From JBGPIT01 sp041485125 (GTDB lineage Bacteria > Desulfobacterota > Binatia > UTPRO1), in the NCBI GenBank assembly GCA_041485125.1, contig JBGPIT010000094.1, forward strand, positions 1 through 13,734: a stretch of DNA of 13,734 nucleotides, written 5' to 3'. Numbering within the stretch: position 1 is the first letter of the stretch; the number at the start of each line of letters is the position of its first letter. Shown here in pieces: positions 7,439 through 13,077 of the stretch. The notes under the pieces are model-generated. The model saw only the letters and a program-made list of their open reading frames with translations. It was not told the DNA's origin and made no database searches. Made by a program: the position numbers and the translations under genes.

Positions 7439-8178
7439 CGAAACGGCGCCTCGCCTCCGATGATGTCGTAGCGGTCGAGCTCGATCATCGCGAGCACCTC
7501 GGACTGTGCGTTGCGCTGCTCGGTTTTCACCAGGCCGATGCCGGGCGCGTACCAGTCGGCGTAGTAGAACGTCACCCGCTTCCCGACGGGCTCGCCCTCG
7601 GGGCTGAGCGCGTAGTGCACCGCCGTCGTGTCGACGCGCATGCAGCCGCCGAAGCGTCCCGCCGGTACGCTCACCTGCTCGGTCGCCGCGGTGGAATGAT
7701 GCAATTGCTCGACGACGTAGCCCGAGCCGTCGGGCAGGCGATAGGCGTTGGTGAAACCCTGCCAGGTCGAGTCGCGCGTCAGATGGGTGGGCAGGAACTT
7801 GAGCTCGCCCGAGCGCAAGCCGTTGTCCTGCAGCTGCTCGCCGCGATACTCGAGCGACATCACGCGGTGCAGAAACCCGCCTTCGACGCAGTAGAGAACC
7901 GGCACGGTCTCCTCGGCGCTGATGTCGGTGTAGCGTTCGTCGACGACGCGGCACGGCCGGCCGTCGGGATCGACGAACGGGTTCTGGCGCACCGTCGCGA
8001 GGAAGCGAAACCGCTGCGATCCATGGCCGTCACTGACCACATACTCCCAGTGCGATTGCGGCGTGAGCGGAAAGAAGTCGGCACGGTCCGCATCCCGGCG
8101 CGCGACGAGCGCGCTACAGCCTCCCAGCGCCGCCACCAGCAAGACGGGCGAGAAACGCCACCACCGTCGGCCTCGCAT
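7435..8178 (-). CDS. Predicted lipoprotein, first gene of the GldA/F/G-like operon
   Basis: Protein of 247 residues with a basic N-terminus, a hydrophobic segment and a lipobox LGGC, Cys21, so it should be lipidated and face the periplasm or outer membrane. The rest is beta-rich: FFPLTPQSHWEYVV (a strand-start pattern common in extracytoplasmic proteins), VPAGRFGGCMRVDTTAV, and FYYADWYAPGIGLVKTEQ. The last motif, xxYAPGIGLVK, recurs in secreted lipoproteins of unknown function. The stop is shared in a GTGA overlap with the ABC ATPase start, so it is translated with the transporter and is a candidate periplasmic or outer-membrane partner of it. The ATG at 8178 is preceded in frame by a nearby stop. 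GGAGG occurs 17 bases upstream, too far for a normal ribosome site, so translation may be leaderless. Function unknown. Confidence 0.85.
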   Translation of the reverse strand: MRGRRWWRFSPVLLVAALGGCSALVARRDADRADFFPLTPQSHWEYVVSDGHGSQRFRFLATVRQNPFVDPDGRPCRVVDERYTDISAEETVPVLYCVEGGFLHRVMSLEYRGEQLQDNGLRSGELKFLPTHLTRDSTWQGFTNAYRLPDGSGYVVEQLHHSTAATEQVSVPAGRFGGCMRVDTTAVHYALSPEGEPVGKRVTFYYADWYAPGIGLVKTEQRNAQSEVLAMIELDRYDIIGGEAPFR

Positions 8179-8182
8179 GCGG

Positions 8183-8217
8183 GTATGTTAGGGAACCTCC
8201 GGTAGCGGCGCAATTCA
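8183..8217 (-). promoter_or_regulatory. Possible promoter of the lipoprotein-ABC operon
   Basis: On the minus strand TTGCGC and TAACAT (four of six to the -10 consensus) are spaced by 17 bases just upstream of the lipoprotein ATG. RNA would start within a few bases of the ATG, which agrees with the lack of a well-placed ribosome site. The match is modest. Confidence 0.25.
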
Positions 8218-8241
8218 TGCTGCCGGAATCGCCCTCCGCAG

Positions 8242-8287
8242 ACGAGTAAACGCTCGTGAGCGGCGCCGCCGAAACGGCGCGACGCTC
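8242..8287 (-). terminator. Tandem hairpins at the 3' end of the YCF48-like gene
   Basis: GAGCG-GCGCCG (8258-8268) pairs with CGGCGC-GA-CGCTC (8275-8287) around a six-base loop, an 11-base stem with a two-base bulge that includes the stop codon of the YCF48-like gene. A second stem, ACGAG/CTCGT (8242-8246 and 8253-8257), follows. There is no T run. The pair probably separates this gene from the operon downstream. Confidence 0.4.
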
Positions 8288-9347
8288 AGGCGAAGCTCGG
8301 TGTCCAGGTCTTGCCGCCGTCCTTGGTCTTCAAGATCGTCCCGAAGCCGCCGACGATCCAGCCGGTGTTGTGGTCGAAGAAATCGACGCCGCGGAGCCAC
8401 GTGAAGAGCCGCATGCCGAGCTGTGCGCGCTTCCAGTTCACCTGGCCCGGCTCCTTCGTCACCACCTCGCCACCCGCACCGATCACCCAACCCTTACCGT
8501 CGGGGAAGAGGAACGGCGCGTAGAGCGGATCCTCGATCGCGAGCTTCTCGTCGACGACGTCGAACTTCCAGGTGTTCCCGCCGTCGTGGGTGTGGGCGAT
8601 CTTGCCTTCGAGGCCGGCGGCGATGCCTTCCTGATTGTTCACGAAGTGCACGCCGAAGAGCGTCGGCAAGTCGAGGATGTCGACGATGCCCTCGCCGAGG
8701 AGGCTCCGCTGCTGCTCGACCCAGGTCTGCCCGGCGTCCGACGTATGCCGGATGGTGCCGAACTCGCCGACGATCCAGCCGTTCTGCTCGTCCGCGAACT
8801 CGATGTCGTAGAAGATCGGATCCTGCACCGCGAGCGCGATGTCCTCCGAGATGCCCTCGGTCGACTGGGTGACCTTGCGGACATCCCAGGTGGCGCCGCC
8901 GTCCTTGGTCTCGATCAGCGTCGACTTGTCGCCCACCGCGTAGACGTGCGTGACGCTCACCGGGTAGAGCGCGAAGAGGTACTGCTCGGTGCCGCTCTTC
9001 TGCTGGGTCCAGGTCTTGCCGGCGTCCTTGGTGTTGAGGATCACGCCGGCTTGGCCGACGATCCAGCCGGTCTGCGCATCGGCGAAGCGGATGTTGTAGA
9101 GCGCGCGGTCGGTCGGCGCGGCGACGATGTCCCAGGTCCGGCCGGCGTCGTTGGTCTCGAGGATCTTGCCGCGATACCCGATGACGAGGGCGCGCTCGGG
9201 CGAGAGCGCCTTCACGTCGAAGAAGCGGTCGCCGATGATCGAGATCTTCGACTCGGGCAGCGGCGGCATCTCGACCTCGGGATGACAGCCGAGAGCTCCG
9301 ACGCCGATCAACAGCGTGAGCACCGCGAGACTAGGCCGAGCTTTCAT
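8286..9347 (-). CDS. YCF48/HCF136-like seven-bladed beta-propeller lipoprotein
   Basis: Protein of 353 residues with a signal peptide ending in GALGC (Cys21), probably a lipoprotein. Seven repeats of the BNR/YCF48 type can be counted, each with a GW-V-G-x-G-T-I core and a T-x-D-x-G-x-T-W end, for example GWIVGQAGVILNTKDAGKTW, GWIVGEFGTIRHTSDAGQTW and GWIVGGFGTILKTKDGGKTW. Blade 6 is divergent (EPGQVNW in place of DGGKTW). Seven blades match HCF136/YCF48, a photosystem II assembly factor in phototrophs, but no photosynthesis gene is here, so another extracytoplasmic assembly or scaffold role is likely. The ATG at 9347 is set by AAGGAGGG four bases upstream; a frame from 9425 would add 26 residues before the signal peptide. 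It lies 100 bases after the small secreted-protein gene, possibly in one transcript. Confidence 0.88.
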   Translation of the reverse strand: MKARPSLAVLTLLIGVGALGCHPEVEMPPLPESKISIIGDRFFDVKALSPERALVIGYRGKILETNDAGRTWDIVAAPTDRALYNIRFADAQTGWIVGQAGVILNTKDAGKTWTQQKSGTEQYLFALYPVSVTHVYAVGDKSTLIETKDGGATWDVRKVTQSTEGISEDIALAVQDPIFYDIEFADEQNGWIVGEFGTIRHTSDAGQTWVEQQRSLLGEGIVDILDLPTLFGVHFVNNQEGIAAGLEGKIAHTHDGGNTWKFDVVDEKLAIEDPLYAPFLFPDGKGWVIGAGGEVVTKEPGQVNWKRAQLGMRLFTWLRGVDFFDHNTGWIVGGFGTILKTKDGGKTWTPSFA

Positions 9348-9410
9348 TGCGCCCTCCTTGAGATGAATCGCCGAGCTGCGACGGGACCGAAGGCGTCTAG
9401 TGCACCAGAT

Positions 9411-9428
9411 CGATTGGGGAGTCAATCG
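9411..9428. repeat. Short inverted repeat upstream of the YCF48-like gene
   Basis: CGATTG (9411-9416) and CAATCG (9423-9428) are perfect reverse complements around GGGAGT. On the minus strand the repeat contains TTGACT, five of six to a -35 box, but no convincing -10 follows at the right distance. It could be an operator or chance. Confidence 0.25.
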
Positions 9429-9447
9429 TCGCGCCGTCGCGCGCTGC

Positions 9448-9897
9448 TCACTTCTTCTTGAACCAATTCGACTGGTCGGACTTCTCGACCTGCTCTTGTT
9501 GATCGATCTTCCACTCGCCGTTCTCTTTCACCAGCGTGTAGAGCTCGTACTCGTCGGCGCCGAGCTGGTTCAGGTACTTGTCTTGTGAGCTCAGGATGTT
9601 CGGGACCTTCGCGGTGTCACCCTCCACCTTCGCGGGGAACACCTGGTACTTGAAGATCTTCACCTCGGCCGCTTGCATCTGGTACTTCGTCTCTTTCGCC
9701 CAGGTCTCGGCGTCCTTGTTGCCCGCCATCGCCTTCGAAAGATACTTGTAGGCGTCGTCGTACTTCTGTTCCTTCATCGCCTTCAGGTAGCCGTCCAAGG
9801 TCTCCTCGGGAGTTCGCGCCGCGCGCGCCGCTTGGGCACCGAGCGCCACCATCATCGTCGCCACGACCACCATCAGAGCCAGCTTGCCGATTCGCAT
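9448..9897 (-). CDS. Small secreted protein, possible DUF4878/NTF2-like fold
   Basis: Protein of 149 residues with a clear Sec signal peptide (MRIGKLALMVVVATMMVALG, cleavage probably after AQA at 23 or ARA at 26). The mature part starts TPEETLDGYLKAMKEQKYDDAYKYLSKAM, the paired-helix opening of DUF4878/NTF2-like secreted proteins, and ends in a strand ELYTLVKENGEWKIDQQEQ, which is also typical. It is Lys-rich and less GC-biased in residue use than its neighbours. The ATG at 9897 has AAGGAGG six bases upstream; an extension to 9963 would precede the signal peptide. A possible weak sigma-54 promoter lies upstream. The role is unknown; members are often linked to lipoproteins and stress, but I see no direct evidence here. 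Confidence 0.8.
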   Translation of the reverse strand: MRIGKLALMVVVATMMVALGAQAARAARTPEETLDGYLKAMKEQKYDDAYKYLSKAMAGNKDAETWAKETKYQMQAAEVKIFKYQVFPAKVEGDTAKVPNILSSQDKYLNQLGADEYELYTLVKENGEWKIDQQEQVEKSDQSNWFKKK

Positions 9898-9958
9898 GTG
9901 CTTCCTCCTTGCTGTGCGGGAACGCATGGGCCGACGATATCGAATCCATGCATTCCAA

Positions 9959-9974
9959 AGCAATGTCGTTCCCC
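9959..9974 (-). promoter_or_regulatory. Weak candidate sigma-54 promoter for the small secreted protein
   Basis: The minus strand reads GGGGAACGACATTGCT: the GG and GC dinucleotides are exactly 10 bases apart and TTGCT is intact, but four positions of the -24 box differ from TGGCACG. RNA would start near 9948, about 50 bases before the ATG. Confidence 0.3.
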
Positions 9975-10047
9975 TGGTTGCGGCGCCGTCACTAAATCAC
10001 CAAGCGACGATCGGGCGCCGTTCTCGCGCGCTACGACGCTCGGCATT

Positions 10048-10067
10048 GCGTGATCTTCGCGACACGC
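10048..10067. promoter_or_regulatory. Inverted repeat GCGTG-N10-CACGC next to the XRE-gene promoter
   Basis: GCGTG (10048-10052) and CACGC (10063-10067) are perfect reverse complements with a 10-base spacer, centred about 40 bases upstream of the predicted RNA start of the XRE gene and abutting its -24 box. The same half-sites and spacing occur at the kinase promoter (12845-12864), so a shared DNA-binding protein is plausible. Confidence 0.4.
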
Positions 10068-10071
10068 GGCG

Positions 10072-10087
10072 TGGCACGGGGGTTGCT
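10072..10087 (+). promoter_or_regulatory. Sigma-54 promoter of the XRE regulator gene
   Basis: TGGCACGGGGGTTGCT agrees with the -24/-12 consensus TGGCACG-N4-TTGCW at every fixed position, with GG and GC 10 bases apart. RNA is predicted to start near 10098, 56 bases before the ATG at 10154. Sigma-54 promoters need an AAA+ activator; one is encoded at 13078. Confidence 0.7.
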
Positions 10088-10101
10088 GCCTGCCATGGCG
10101 A

Positions 10102-10137
10102 TCGCCGTGCACTCCTCATCGTGCGAGCGCACGGCGA
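10102..10137 (+). promoter_or_regulatory. Leader with two mutually exclusive hairpins before the XRE gene
   Basis: TCGCCGTGC (10102-10110) is a perfect 9-base reverse complement of GCACGGCGA (10129-10137). A competing stem, CGTGCG-AG-CGCACG, occupies 10120-10133 and uses part of the same right arm, so both cannot form together (its two-base gap is too tight for an RNA loop unless the stem opens, so as DNA it may instead be a protein site). The 9-base stem would begin about four bases from the predicted RNA 5' end and end four bases before the GAGGGG ribosome site. Confidence 0.45.
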
Positions 10138-10153
10138 CAGCGAGGGGAACCGT

Positions 10154-10384
10154 ATGGAACGACAGCCGCAGACAATCGCAGACGCAGCCGAGCCGACTCC
10201 GAACCCGGTGCGCGAGCTTCGTACCCAGCTCGGCATGACGCAGGAGGAGTTTGCGCATGCGATCGCGGTCACGGTCTCGACGGTCAATCGCTGGGAGAAC
10301 GGTCACGCCAACCCGAGCAAGCTCGCGTGGCGGGCGATCGAAGGGCTCGCGCGCAAGCGCGGCGTCACCGTTCGGGGTCGCTGA
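10154..10384 (+). CDS. Small XRE-family helix-turn-helix regulator
   Basis: Protein of 76 residues: a flexible N-terminus (about 1-17) and one XRE/Cro-type HTH domain, VRELRTQLGMTQEEFAHAIA (19-38), recognition helix in VTVSTVNRWENGHANPSK (39-56), and a closing helix LAWRAIEGLARKRG. There is no effector domain, so it is a stand-alone DNA-binding protein, of a type also seen as antitoxins or phage-like regulators. No toxin-like partner gene lies next to it. The ATG at 10154 was chosen for its GAGGGG site (10142-10147) and because the frame upstream to 9884 would run through the promoter and hairpins. A sigma-54 promoter (10072-10087) and a structured leader precede it, which is unusual for such a small regulator. 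Confidence 0.85.
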   Translation: MERQPQTIADAAEPTPNPVRELRTQLGMTQEEFAHAIAVTVSTVNRWENGHANPSKLAWRAIEGLARKRGVTVRGR

Positions 10385-10695
10385 GCCACTGCTTCCAGCG
10401 CGGCCTCGGGTCTCGGCCAATCCTCGCACCGTTCCGCACAGTTCTGTCCGACCGCCACATCAACAACAGCGCCCATGTGTGACCACGCGCCGCGCAGGCC
10501 CGCGGAGCACACGCGACGGGTTCGGCGGAAACGAACCCTTACGCGCGCGCTCCGCGGGTCTGCGCGGCCCGGCGACGGTTCGTCGGCAAGAAAATGATCG
10601 GCGCGCCTGGCGGGTTGATGCCGGTGCGGCGGGTCATCGCTGCGACGCGGGGAGTAAACGACTCGCGCGGGCGCGGCGGTGGCGCGGGCTCGCTG
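10385..10695. other. Gene-free convergent gap between XRE and kinase genes
   Basis: No coding frame here has a ribosome site or recognisable protein. The stretch holds the long inverted repeat at 10489-10568 and a small stem, CGACG-GTT-CGTCG, at 10573-10585. No T-run terminator was found on either strand. A small RNA is possible but not shown. Confidence 0.6.
10489..10568. repeat. Long imperfect hairpin (20-base arms plus nested stem)
   Basis: The arms 10489-10508 and 10549-10568 are reverse complements over 20 positions with one G-T mismatch (10498/10559) that would be a G-U pair in plus-strand RNA. Inside, CGCG pairs with CGCG (10512-10515 and 10542-10545), and GGGTTCG (10518-10524) pairs with CGAACCC (10532-10538) around the loop GCGGAAA. 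It lies about 105 bases past the XRE stop and 128 past the kinase stop. It may be a two-way transcription stop, an RNA processing or stability element, or a palindromic repeat family member. Confidence 0.8.
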
Positions 10696-12786
10696 TTACG
10701 CGGCGGCGCGGGTGCGGGCGGCGGAGGCTACGGCGCGGACGATTTCGTCGTCGTCGATCGACTTGGGCATCGACGTGCAGCCGAGGGCGACGACGCTTTC
10801 AGGGCGGTCGGTGAGGAGGATGAGGCGCAAGTGGCGGGTGGCGGCGTTGCCGCGGACGAAGGCGACGGTGCTGTCGATGCCGTTGTCGCTGCCGGCCTCG
10901 ACGATCGCGACGTCCGCGTCGTGCTCATCGACGCGGCGCAAGAGATCCCAGGGGTCGCTGGCGCTGAACACGGCGTGGCCACCGGCCTCGAGCGCGGAGA
11001 CCAAGCCGGCGGCGGGCCGCGACAGCAGCGGGCCGACGGCGACGCGGAGACCGGTGCCCGCCGTCTTGCGCTTCAGCGTACGCGCCACGGCGCGCCGGAG
11101 CTCGTCGATGTCGATCGGCTTCGCGACCACGTCGGCCGCACCGAGCCGCCACGCGAGCTCGCGTTCGGGCTGCACGGTCAGCATCACGACCGGAATGCCG
11201 CGGGTCGCTTCGCTGTGCTGCAGGATGCGGAGCACGTCGTAGCCGCTGATATCGGGCAGGACGACGTCGAGAAGCACCAGGTCGGGACGCTCGGCACGCG
11301 CCACGTCGAGTGCCTGGACGCCGCGCTCGACGCGCAGCACGCGATACGAGTCGCGCAACGAGACGTCGAGGATGGTGCCGAGATCGACGTCGTCGTCGAC
11401 CAGCAGCAGCGTCGGCCGCTCGCTCGCGTCGAGCTCGATCTCGTCCGCCGACGGCAGCGGAGCGGCGGCGGCGTGGGCGAGCGGAACGACCACCGTGAAG
11501 GTCGAGCCTTCCGCCTCACGGCTCTCGACCACGATGCGTCCGCCGTGACGCTCGACGATCGCCTTCGAGATCGCGAGCCCGAGGCCCGTGCCCGGCTCGT
11601 CGGAGCAGCCGGGATTGAGGCGTTGGAAACGCTGAAAGAGCAGCTCCTGGTCGTGGGCGCGGATACCGACGCCCCAATCGCGGACCGCGATCGCGAGGCC
11701 GTCGGCCCCATGGCTGGCGCGGACGACGACGCGGCCGCCGGGCGCGGAGAACTTCACCGCGTTCGAGATCAGATTGGTCAGCACCTGGATGAGGCGATCG
11801 CGGTCGCCTTCGACCGCCGGCAGCTCGGGTTCGAGGTCGCAGGCGAGTGCGATGTCGCGGCCGCCGGCGTAGGCGCGCAGCCCCGCGACGGCCTCCTCGA
11901 TCAGCGGCGCCGCCGCGATGGTGTGGAAGGCGAGATCGATCTTGCCGAGCTCGAGCTGCGAGATGTCGAGGATGTCGTTGATCAACCGAATCAGCCGGTC
12001 GGTGTTCTTCAAGCTGATGTCGAGGAGCTCGCGGTCGACGGGGCTCAGCGCCGACGCCTTGCCGAGGACGAGCTGCAGTGAGCCCTTCACCGACGTGAGC
12101 GGCGTGCGCAGCTCGTGCGTGACGGTCGAGAGAAAGTCGCTCTTCAACGCCGCGAGCTCGCGCTCGGGGGTGCGGTCGTGGAAGAAGAATCCGCGCCCGA
12201 CGATGCGTCCGGCATCGTCGTGGAGCGGCTCGCTGAACCAGCCGCAGAACCGCACGCGATCGCCGCTGAATGTGACCTCGCCCTCCGCGGCGCGATCGGA
12301 GCTGAAATACAGGCCATGGAGCGCGCGCGAGAACGCGTCGGCGTCGCTCACCTGCGTCTGCATGCCGGGGAGGTCGGGAAACGACGCGCCGGTCTCGAGA
12401 TCGACGCCGAAGAGCGCGCGGCAGCTGCGGTTGGTATGGACGACGCGTCCATCGATGTCGGTGAGGACGACCGCGTCGGGACAGCGATCGAGCAGCCAGT
12501 GGAAGCCGTAGGTGGAAGGCACCGCCGACAGCGCGACGTGAGTGCTCGTCGCCAGAGTCGCGTCGGCGTGACGCTGTCTGACCGCGGCGGCGACGACACG
12601 GACGATCAGGGCCACGGCGATCGACGCCGCGCACGCGGCGGTCACCGTGGCGCTCGACGCCAACACGCCGGCAGCGATCAGGATCGCGCCGCTCAGCGCA
12701 AGCGCACGGGGTGCTCGCACGCGCTCGATGAGTGCGTCCGGCAAGTCCACGTATGAGTCGTCGATGGTCGTCACGTTTGCGTGCAT
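10696..12786 (-). CDS. Hybrid sensor histidine kinase with a receiver and a degenerate second receiver
   Basis: Membrane sensor of 696 residues. Order: two close membrane helices (about 28-47 and 50-69), a PAS domain (about 95-205, with DAVVLTDIDGRVVHTNRSC), HisKA with phospho-acceptor His224 in STVTHELRTPLTS, HATPase_c with N-box NLISNAVKFS (Asn342), DWGVGI and GTGLGLAISK (399-408), a receiver (about 459-572; acidic residues D464-D466, phospho-acceptor D507, T537, K556), then a second receiver-like domain (about 579-690). The second keeps T659 and K675 but has Glu630 in the phospho-acceptor place and lacks the acidic pair. No Hpt domain is present. It is divergent from the NtrC-type gene, its likely partner. 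The ATG at 12786 has no clear ribosome site and is preceded by a GC-rich hairpin. A near-consensus sigma-54 promoter lies upstream. Confidence 0.95.
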   Translation of the reverse strand: MHANVTTIDDSYVDLPDALIERVRAPRALALSGAILIAAGVLASSATVTAACAASIAVALIVRVVAAAVRQRHADATLATSTHVALSAVPSTYGFHWLLDRCPDAVVLTDIDGRVVHTNRSCRALFGVDLETGASFPDLPGMQTQVSDADAFSRALHGLYFSSDRAAEGEVTFSGDRVRFCGWFSEPLHDDAGRIVGRGFFFHDRTPERELAALKSDFLSTVTHELRTPLTSVKGSLQLVLGKASALSPVDRELLDISLKNTDRLIRLINDILDISQLELGKIDLAFHTIAAAPLIEEAVAGLRAYAGGRDIALACDLEPELPAVEGDRDRLIQVLTNLISNAVKFSAPGGRVVVRASHGADGLAIAVRDWGVGIRAHDQELLFQRFQRLNPGCSDEPGTGLGLAISKAIVERHGGRIVVESREAEGSTFTVVVPLAHAAAAPLPSADEIELDASERPTLLLVDDDVDLGTILDVSLRDSYRVLRVERGVQALDVARAERPDLVLLDVVLPDISGYDVLRILQHSEATRGIPVVMLTVQPERELAWRLGAADVVAKPIDIDELRRAVARTLKRKTAGTGLRVAVGPLLSRPAAGLVSALEAGGHAVFSASDPWDLLRRVDEHDADVAIVEAGSDNGIDSTVAFVRGNAATRHLRLILLTDRPESVVALGCTSMPKSIDDDEIVRAVASAARTRAAA

Positions 12787-12796
12787 GGTCGGGCGA

Positions 12797-12811
12797 CCCG
12801 GGCAGCCCGGG
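12797..12811 (-). promoter_or_regulatory. GC-only hairpin in the kinase leader
   Basis: CCCGGG (12797-12802) and CCCGGG (12806-12811) form a perfect six-base stem around three bases, ending 10 bases before the kinase ATG, where a ribosome site would be expected. It could hold down translation. Confidence 0.4.
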
Positions 12812-12836
12812 AGCGCGTCGATCGCGATGCGGAATC

Positions 12837-12852
12837 AGCAAGTAGCGTGCCC
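12837..12852 (-). promoter_or_regulatory. Sigma-54 promoter of the histidine kinase gene
   Basis: The minus strand reads GGGCACGCTACTTGCT, matching TGGCACG-N4-TTGCW at all but the first position, with the GG and GC 10 bases apart. RNA would start near 12826, giving a 40-base leader before the ATG at 12786. Confidence 0.65.
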
Positions 12853-12867
12853 CCGGCGACACGCTAC
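12842..12867. promoter_or_regulatory. Perfect inverted repeat over the kinase -24 box
   Basis: GTAGCGTG (12842-12849) and CACGCTAC (12860-12867) are exact reverse complements with a 10-base spacer. One half-site overlaps the -24 box of the kinase promoter. A protein bound here would compete with sigma-54 polymerase, so an operator for repression is the simplest reading. Its core, GCGTG-N10-CACGC, recurs at the XRE promoter. Confidence 0.5.
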
Positions 12868-12906
12868 CAGGACGCTCGCACGCGGTTCTGCGGTGTTGCG
12901 AACGCT

Positions 12907-12919
12907 CGTGATCGTCACG
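12907..12919. promoter_or_regulatory. Dyad in the kinase-activator gap, candidate enhancer site
   Basis: CGTGA-TCG-TCACG is a perfect five-base dyad centred at 12913. That is about 87 bases upstream of the predicted kinase RNA start and 139 upstream of that of the NtrC-type gene, both in the range normal for activator binding. A second, looser repeat, CACAT-N16-ATGTG, lies at 12982-13007. Confidence 0.35.
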
Positions 12920-13025
12920 GAGTTGACGGCCGAGCCCCCGTGATGGTCGCGAAGTGCTCCGCCGAAAGACGTACGTTTCTCCACATCTATGCGAAGCGCC
13001 TCATGTGTCAGCCTGGCTCACCGGG

Positions 13026-13041
13026 TGGCATGCGTCTTGCG
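13026..13041 (+). promoter_or_regulatory. Sigma-54 promoter of the NtrC-type activator gene
   Basis: TGGCATGCGTCTTGCG matches the -24/-12 consensus except at one -24 position (T for C) and the last base. GG and GC are 10 bases apart. RNA would start near 13052, 26 bases before the ATG, leaving room for the AGGAGG site. Confidence 0.6.
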
Positions 13042-13077
13042 ACCCCGACCTCCGCCGCACACGCGTTAGGAGGCGGA

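Noticed and set aside
8179..8285. Sigma-54 promoter upstream of the lipoprotein operon
   Set aside because: A GCAA on the plus strand is followed by CC one base too far away (11 rather than 10 between the key dinucleotides).
8256..9461. 401-codon plus-strand open frame opposite the YCF48-like gene
   Set aside because: The minus strand has seven propeller repeats, a signal peptide and a strong ribosome site. The plus frame only mirrors the repeats.
10154..10384. XRE gene as an antitoxin of a toxin-antitoxin pair
   Set aside because: No small coupled gene is found on either side; the flanks are a gene-free promoter region and the convergent gap.
10489..10568. Long hairpin as an integron attC site
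   Set aside because: No GTTRRRY/RYYYAAC core sites at the ends, and the arms are far more perfect than in attC sites. No integrase is in the window.
10594..12081. 495-codon plus-strand open frame opposite the histidine kinase
   Set aside because: The kinase and receiver motifs are unambiguous on the minus strand; long mirror frames are normal in GC-rich genes.
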